In this document: one piece after another, positions 56,001 through 64,000 of the stretch
Layout of the letters: each line of letters starts with the position of its first letter
Numbering within the stretch: position 1 is the stretch's first letter
NCBI RefSeq assembly: GCF_042186555.1
Contig: NC_133326.1
Coordinates: 434,183,069 to 434,247,068 of the forward strand
DNA length: 64,000 bases
Reading direction: 5' to 3'
Origin: Aquarana catesbeiana
Taxonomy: Eukaryota > Chordata > Amphibia > Anura > Ranidae
Notes under the pieces: generated by a model
The model's database searches: none
Told to the model about the DNA's origin: nothing
What the model saw: only the letters and a program-made list of their open reading frames with translations
Made by a program: the position numbers and the translations under genes

Positions 56001-59000
56001 TGCCCACAGCACAACGGTGACCACATACACAGTGCCCACAGCACATCGCTGACCCCAAACACAGTGCCCACAGCACAACGGTGACCCCATACCCAGTGCG
56101 CACAGCGCAACGGTAACCCCATACACAGTGCCCACAGCAGTAGGGTGACCTCATACACAGTGTCCACTGCACAACGGTGACCCCATACACAGTGTTCACT
56201 GCACAACGGTGACCCCATACACAGTGTTCACAGCACAACGGTGACCCCATACACAGTGCAACGGTAACCCCATACACAGTGTCCACAGCAGGAGAGTGAC
56301 CCCATACACAGTGTCCAAAGCAGGAGGGTGACCCCATACACAGTGTCCACAGCAGGAGAGTGACCCCATACACAGTGTCCACAGCAGGAGGGTGACGCCA
56401 TACACAGTGTCTACAGCAGGAGGGTGACCCCATACACAGTGTCCACAGCAGGAGGGTGACCCCATACAAAGTGTCCACAACAGGAGGGTGACCCCATACA
56501 CAGTGTCCACAGCAGGAGGGTGACGCCATACACAGTGTCCACAGCAGGAGGGTGACCCCATACACAGTGTCCACAGCAGGAGGGTGACCCCATACACAGT
56601 GTCCACAGCAGGAGGGTGACCCCATACACAGTGTCCACAGCAGGAGGGTGACCCCATACACAGTGTCCACAGCAGGAGGGTGACCCCATACACAGTGTCC
56701 ACAGCAGGAGGGTGACCCCATACACAGTGTCCACAGCAGGAGGGTGACCCCATACACAGTGTCCACAGCAGGAGGGTGACGCCATACACAGTGTCTACAG
56801 CAGGAGGGTGACCCCATACACAGTGTCCACAGCAGGAGGGTGACCCCATACAAAGTGTCCACAACAGGAGGGTGACCCCATACACAGTGTCCACAGCAGG
56901 AGGGTGACCCCATACACAGTGTCCACAGCAGGAGGGTGACCCCATACACAGTGTCCACAGCACAACGGTGACCCCATACACAGTGCCCACAGCAGGAGGG
57001 TGACCCCATACACAGTGTCCACAGCAGGAGGGTGACCCCATAGACAATGTCCACAGCAGGAGGATGACCCCATACACAGTGCCCACAGCACGACGGTGAC
57101 CCCATACACAGCGCCCACAGCACAACAGTGACCCCATACACAGCGCACACAGCACAACAGTGACCCCATACACAGTGCACACAGCACAACAGTGACCCCA
57201 TACACAGTGCCCACAGCACAACAGCGACCCCATACACAGTGCCCACAGCACAACAGCGACCCCATACACAGTGCCAACAGCACAACAGCGACCCCATACA
57301 CAGTGCCCATAGCACGACAGCGACCCCATACACAGTGCCCACAGCACGACAGCGACCCCATACACAGTGCCCACAGCACGACAGCGACCCCATACACAGT
57401 GCCCACAGCACGACAGCGACCCCATACACAGTGCCCACAGCACGACAGCGACCCCATACACAGTGCCCATAGCACGACAGCGACCCCATACAGTGTCCAC
57501 AACATGACAGTGACTCCATACAGTGTTCACAACATGACAGTGACCCCATACACAGTTTCCACAACACAACAGTGACCCCATACACAGTGCCCACAGCAGG
57601 AGGATGACCCCATACACAGTACCCACAGCACAACAGTGACCCCATACACAGTGCCCACAGCAGGAGGATGACCCCATACACAGTACCCACAGCAAAACGG
57701 TGACCCGTTACACAGTGCCCACAGCAGGAGGGTGACCCCATACAGTGTCCCCAGCAGGTGGGTGACCCCATACACAGTGCCCACAGCACAACGGTGACCC
57801 CATACACACTGATCACTACACGACAGTGACCACATGCACAGTGCCCACAGCACGAAAGTGACCCCATACACAGTGCCCACAGCACGACAGTGACCCCATA
57901 CACAGTGCCCACAGCACGACAGTGACCCCATACACAGTGCCCACAGCACGACAGTGACCCAATACACAGTGCCCACAGAACGACAGTGACCACATACACA
58001 GTGCCCACAGCACGACAGCGACCACATACACAGTGCCCACAGCACGACAGCGACCACATACACAGTGCCCACAGCACGACAGTGACCACATACACAGTGC
58101 CCACAGCACGACAGCGACCCCATACACAGTGCCCACAGCACGACAGCGACCCCATACACAGTGCCCACAGCACGACAGCGACCCCATACACAGTGCCCAC
58201 AGCACGACAGTGACCCCATACAGTGTCCACAACATGACAGTGACCCCATACAGTGTTCACAACATGACAGTGACCTCATACACAGTTTCCACAACACAAC
58301 AGTGACCCCATACACAGTGCCCACAGCAGGAGGATGACCCCATACACAGTACCCACAGCACAACAGTGACCCCATACACAGTGCCCACAGCAGGAGGATG
58401 ACCCCATACACAGTACCCACAGCAAAACGGTGACCCGTTACACAGTGCCCACAGCAGGAGGGTGACCCCATACAGTGTCCCCAGCAGGTGGGTGACCCCA
58501 TACACAGTGCCCACAGCACAACGGTGACCCCATACACACTGATCACTACACGACAGTGACCACATGCACAGTGCCCACAGCACGAAAGTGACCCCATACA
58601 CAGTGCCCACAGCACGACAGTGACCCCATACACAGTGCCCACAGCACGACAGTGACCCCATACACAGTGCCCACAGCACGACAGTGACCCCATACACAGT
58701 GCCCACAGCACGACAGTGACCCCATACACAGTGCCCACAGCACGACAGTGACCACATACACAGTGCCCACAGCACGACAGTGACCACATACACAGTGCCC
58801 ACAGCACGACAGTGACCACATACACAGTGCCCACAGCACGACAGTGACCCCATACACAGTGCCCACAGCACGACAGTGACCCCATACACAGTGCCCACAG
58901 CACGACAGTGACCCCATACACAGTGCCCACAGCACGACAGTGACCCCATACACAGTACCCACAACAGGAGGATGACCCCATACACAGTACCCACAACAGG

Positions 59001-62000
59001 AGGATGTACCAACAGCACAAAGGTGACCCCATGCACCAAGCACACTGCAGGAAGGTGACCCCATACACAGTACCCACAGCACAACTGTGACCCCATACAC
59101 AGTGTCCCCAGCAGGAGGGTGACCCCATACACAGTGCCCACAGCACAACGGTGACCACATACACAGTGCCCACAGCACAACGCTGACCCCATACACAGTG
59201 CCCACAGCACAATGGTGAACCCATACACAATGCGCACAGCGCAACGGTAACCCCATACACAGTGCCCACAGCAGGAGGGTGACCCCATACACAGTGTCCA
59301 CAGCAGGAGGGTGACCCCATACACAGTGTCCACAGCAGGAGGGTGACCACATACACAGTGTCCACAGCACAACGGTGACCCCATACACAGTGTCCACAGC
59401 ACAACGGTGACCCCATTCACAGTGTCCACAGCACGACAGTGACCCCTTACACAGTGCCCACAGCACGACAGTGACCCCTTACACAGTGCCCACAGCACGA
59501 CAGTGACCCCTTACACAGTGCCCACAGCACGACAGTGACCCCTTACACAGTGCCCACAGCACGACAGTGACCCCTTACACAGTGCCCACAGCACGACAGT
59601 GACCCCTTACACAGTGCCCACAGCACGACAGTGACCCCTTACACAGTGCCCACAGCACGACAGTGACCCCTTACACAGTGCCCACAGCACGACAGTGACC
59701 CCTTACACAGTGCCCACAGTACGACAGTGACCCCTTACACAGTGCCCACAGCCTGACAGTGACCCCTTACACAGTGCCCATAGCCCGACAGTGACCCCTT
59801 ACACAGTGCTCATAGCATGACAGTGACCCCTTACACAGTGCCCGCAGGAGGTTGTCTCCATACACAGTACCCCCAGCACAACGGTGACCCCATCCAACGA
59901 ACACACTGCAGGAAAGTGACCCCATGCACAGTGTCCACAGCAGGAGGGTGACCCCATACACAGTGTCCCCAGCACAACAGTGATCCCATACACAGTGCCC
60001 ACAGCACAAGGGTGACCCCATACACAATGTCCACAGCAGGAGGGTGACCCCATACACAGTGTCGACAGCAGGAGGGTGACCCCATACACAGTGTCGACAG
60101 CAGGAGGGTGACCCCATACACAGTGTCCACAGCACAACGGTGACCCCATGCACAGTGTCCACAGCATAACGGTGACCCCATACACAATGCCCACAGCACA
60201 ACGGTGACCCCATACACAGTGTCGACAACAGGAGGGTGACCCCATACACAGTGTCCACAGCAGGAGGGTGACCCCATACACAATGTCCACTGCACAACAG
60301 TGACCCCACAGTGCTCAAAGCACAACAGTGACCCCATCCCATACACAGTGCCCACAGCACAACGGTGACCCCTTACACAGTGCCCTCAGCACGACAGTGA
60401 TCCCTTACACAGTGCCCGCAGGAGGGTGACTCCATACACAGTGCCCATAGCACAATGGTGACCCCATACACAGTGGGCACAGTGCAATGGTAACCCCATA
60501 CACAGTGTCCACAGCAGGAGGGTGACCCCATACACAGTGTCCACAGCACAACGGTGACCCCATACACAGTGTCCACAGCACAACGGTGACCCCATACACA
60601 GTGTCCATAGCACAACGGTGACCCCATACACAGTGTCCACAGCACAACGGTGACCCCATACACAGTGCCCACAGCACAACGGTGACCCCATGCACAGTGT
60701 CCACAGCATAACGGTGACCCCATACACAATGCCCACAGCACAACGGTGACCACATACACAGTGTCGACAACAGGAGGGTGACCCCATACACAGTGTCGAC
60801 AGCAGGAGGGTGACCCCATACACAGTGTCGACAGCAGGAGGGTGACCCCATACACAGTGTCGACAGCAGGAGGGTGACCCCATACACAGTGTCGACAGCA
60901 GGAGGGTGACCCCATACACAGTGTCGACAGCAGGAGGGTGACCCCATACACAGTGTCCACAGCACAACGGTGACCCCATGCACAGTGTCCACAGCATAAC
61001 GGTGACCCCATACACAATGCCCACAGCACAACGGTGACCCCATACACAGTGTCGACAACAGGAGGGTGACCCCATACACAGTGTCGACAGCAGGAGGGTG
61101 ACCCCATACACAGTGTCGACAGCAGGAGGGTGACCCCATACACAGTGTCGACAGCAGGAGGGTGACCCCATACACAGTGTCGACAGCAGGAGGGTGACCC
61201 CATACACAGTGTCGACAGCAGGAGGGTGACCCCATACACAGTGTCGACAGCAGGAGGGTGACCCCATACACAGTGTCGACAGCAGGAGGGTGACCCCATA
61301 CACAGTGTCGACAGCAGGAGGGTGACCCCATACACAGTGTCCACAGCAGGAGGGTGACCCCATACACAGTGTTCACAGCAGGAGGGTGACCGCATACACA
61401 GCATCCACAGCAGGAGGGTGACCCCATACACAGCGTCCACAGCAGGAGGGTGACCCAATACACAGCGTCCACAGCAGGAGGGTGACCCCATACACAGCGT
61501 CCACAGCAGGAAGGTGACCCCATACACAGCGCCCTCAGCAGGAGGGTGACCCCATACACAGTGCCCACAGCAGGAGGGTGACCCCATACACAGTGTCCAC
61601 AGCAGGAGGGTGACGCCATACAAAGTGTCCACAGCAGGAGGGTGACGCCATACACAGTGTCCACAGCAGGAGGGTGACGCCATACACAGTGTCCACAGCA
61701 GGAGGGTGACCCCATACACATTGTCCACAGCAGGAGGGTGACCCCATACACAGTGTCCACAGCAGGAGGGTGACCCCATACACAGTGTCCACAGCAGGAG
61801 GGTGACCCCATACACAGTGTCCACAGCACAACAGTGACCCCATACACAGTGCCCACAGCACAATGGTGACCCCATACACAGTGTCCACAGCAGGAGGGTG
61901 ACCCCATACACAATGTCCACAGCACAACAGTGACCCCACAGTGCTCACAGCACAACAGTGACCCCATCCCATACACAGTGCCCACAGCACAACGGTGACC

Positions 62001-64000
62001 CCTTACACAGTGCCCACAGTACGACAGTGATCCCTTACACAGTGCCCGCAGGAGGGTGACTCCATGCACAGTGCCCACAGCACAACGGTGACCCCATACA
62101 CAGTGCGCACAGCGCAACGGTAACCCCATACACAGTGTCCACAGCAGGAGGGTGACCCCATACACAGTGTCCACAGCTCAACGGTGACCCCATACACAGT
62201 GTCCACAGCACAACGGTGACCCCATACACAGTGTCCACAGCACAACGGTGACCCCATACACAATGCCCACAGCACAACAGTGACCCCATACAGTGTCCAC
62301 AGCAGGAGGGTGACCGCATACACAGTGTCCACAGCAGGAGGGTGACTCCATACACAATGTCCACAGCACAACAGTGACCCCACATTGCTCGCAGCACAAC
62401 AGTGACCCCATCCCATACACAGTGCCCACAGCACAACGGTGACCCCTTACACAGTGCCCACAGCACGACAGTGATCACTTACACAGTGCCCGCAGGAGGG
62501 TGATCCCATACACAGTGTTCACTGCACAACGGTGACCCCATACACAGTGCGCACAGTGCAACGGTGACCCCATACACAGTGTTCACTGCACAACGGTGAC
62601 CCCATACACAGTGTCCACAGCAGGAGGGTGACCCCATACACAGTGTCCACAGCAGGAGGGTGACTCCATACACAATGTCCACAGCACAACAGTGACCCCA
62701 CATTGCTCGCAGCACAACAGTGACCCCATCCCATACACAGTGCCCACAGCACAACGGTGACCCCGTACACAGTGCAACGGTAACCCCATACACAGTGTCG
62801 ACAACAGGAGGGTGACCCCATACACAGTGTCCACAGCAGGAGGGTGACGCCATACACAGTGTCCACAGCAGGAGGGTGACCCCATACACAGTGTCCACAG
62901 CAGGAGGGTGACCCCATACACAGTGTCCACAGCAGGAGGGTGACCCCATACACAGTGTCCACAGCAGGAGGGTGACCCCATACACAGTGTCCACAGCAGG
63001 ACGGTGACCCCATACACAGTGTCCACAGCAGGACGGTGACCCCATACACAGTGTCCACAGCAGGAGGGTGACCCCATACACAGTGCCCACAGCAGGAGGG
63101 TGACCCCATACACAGTGTCCACAGCAGGAGGGTGACCCCATACACAATGTCCACAGCAGGAGGATGACCCCATACACAGTGCCCACAGCACGACGGTGAC
63201 CCCATACACAGCGCCAACAGCACAACAGTGACCCCATACACAGCGCCCACAGCACAACAGTGACCCCATACACAGCGCACACAGCACAACAGTGACCCCA
63301 TACACAGTGCACACAGCACAACAGTGACCCCATACACAGTGCCCACAGCACAACAGCGACCCCATACACAGTGCCCACAGCACAACAGCGACCCCATACA
63401 CAGTGCCCACAGCACAACAGCGACCCCATACATAGTGCCCACAGCACGACAGCGACCCCATACACAGTGCCCACAGCACGACAGCGACCCCATACACAGT
63501 GCCCACAGCACGACAGCGACCCCATACACAGTGCCCACAGCACGACAGCGACCCCATACACAGTGCCCACAGCACGACAGTGACCCCATACACAATGCCC
63601 ACAGCACAACAGTGACCCTATACAGTGTCCACAACATGACAGTGACCCCATACAGTGTTCACAACATGACAGTGACCCCATACACAGTTTCCACAACACA
63701 ACAGTGACCCCATACACAGTGCCCACAGCAGGAGGATGACCCCATACACAGTACCCACAGCACAACAGTGACCCCATACACAGTTCCCACAGCAGGAGGA
63801 TGACCCCATACACAGTACCCACAGCAAAACGGTGACCCGTTACACAGTGCCCACAGCAGGAGGGTGACCCCATACAGTGTCCCCAGCAGGTGGGTGACCC
63901 CATACACAGTGCCAATAGCACAACGGTGACCCCATACACACTGATCACTACACGACAGTGACCACATGCACAGTGCCCACAGCACGACAGTGACCCCATA
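53021..64000 (+). repeat. 32-bp satellite array, third block, runs past the window end
   Basis: About 340 units. Local homogenised blocks: GTCCACAGCAGGAGGGTGAC (53040-53550, 56400-56950), GCCCACAGCACGACAGTGAC (54600-54880, 57840-58950), the same with CCTTACACA (59430-59780), and a GTCGACAGC variant (60060-60120, 60760-61330). Higher-order repeats: CACAGTTTCCACAACACAAC occurs at 54308, 57551, 58281 and 63683 within the same longer context. Where GTGACC has become GCGACC the plus strand loses its TGA and opens (57192-57575, 63324-63707). Minus-strand frames of up to 818 codons translate the same Cys-rich 32-residue repeat in all three frames. Confidence 0.95.

Noticed and set aside
57192..57575. 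Plus-strand frames with TPYTVPTARQRPH repeats (also 57986-58305 and 63324-63707)
   Set aside because: They open only where the satellite variant GCGACC removes a TGA. Translation of a repeat.
33089..63999. Long minus-strand reading frames (up to 818 codons, Cys-rich repeats) in the satellite
   Set aside because: All three frames give the same repeat because the 32-bp unit has no minus-strand stop. No start context, promoter or non-repeat domain supports a gene.
33040..64000. CRISPR-like array
   Set aside because: Units are contiguous 32-bp tandem repeats without unique spacers, in eukaryotic DNA with no cas genes.
1..64000. tRNA, rRNA or single-copy host gene
   Set aside because: I looked on both strands for conserved protein motifs and for tRNA-like sequence and saw none I could support; a tRNA or Rfam scan would be decisive.

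Overview
This is eukaryotic DNA made almost wholly of transposable elements and tandem repeats. I see no single-copy host gene and nothing bacterial. LTR retrotransposons with TATA and AATAAA signals, a Helitron encoding protease, Rep, helicase and endonuclease domains, hAT-type and TTAA-type repeats, an L2-like LINE tail and kilobases of 32-bp satellite together point to a large vertebrate genome. Several repeats (for example the TTAA-flanked element from 24,066) match what I remember from frog genomes, so an anuran, perhaps a ranid, is my best guess. That is memory, not a search result.

Layout. 1-2,529: LTR retrotransposon copy on the minus strand. 2,530-10,010: tandem and inverted non-autonomous Helitron-like copies, separated by arrays of short hairpins. 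10,010-10,665: 32-bp minisatellite. 10,669-17,940: a nearly intact Helitron gene broken by one in-frame TGA. 18,000-22,080: unassigned repeat, then more Helitron-like copies and hairpins. 22,080-31,230: AT-rich DNA holding a decayed DDE transposase (minus strand) split by later insertions. 31,239-32,440: hAT MITE, LINE tail, small minisatellite. 33,040-64,000: a 32-bp satellite interrupted by five related LTR insertions, three of them nested inside one another.

The LTR elements form one family in six recognisable copies. Each has TGT...ACA ends, a primer-binding-like site, a polypurine tract and, where both sides are visible, a 5-bp target duplication. None encodes protease, reverse transcriptase, RNase H or integrase. 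Instead each carries one long reading frame of about 630-680 codons that I cannot assign. It is intact in two copies and broken by a single lesion or two in the others. A non-autonomous family that keeps a protein-coding ORF, with two exchangeable N-terminal halves, is the most interesting system here.

The Helitron and the surrounding non-autonomous copies appear to be one family: a 41-nt segment just after the Helitron stop codon recurs inside the short copies, and both end in the same hairpin. The very long minus-strand reading frames in the satellite are by-products of a 32-bp unit with no stop in any minus-strand frame. They are not annotated as genes.
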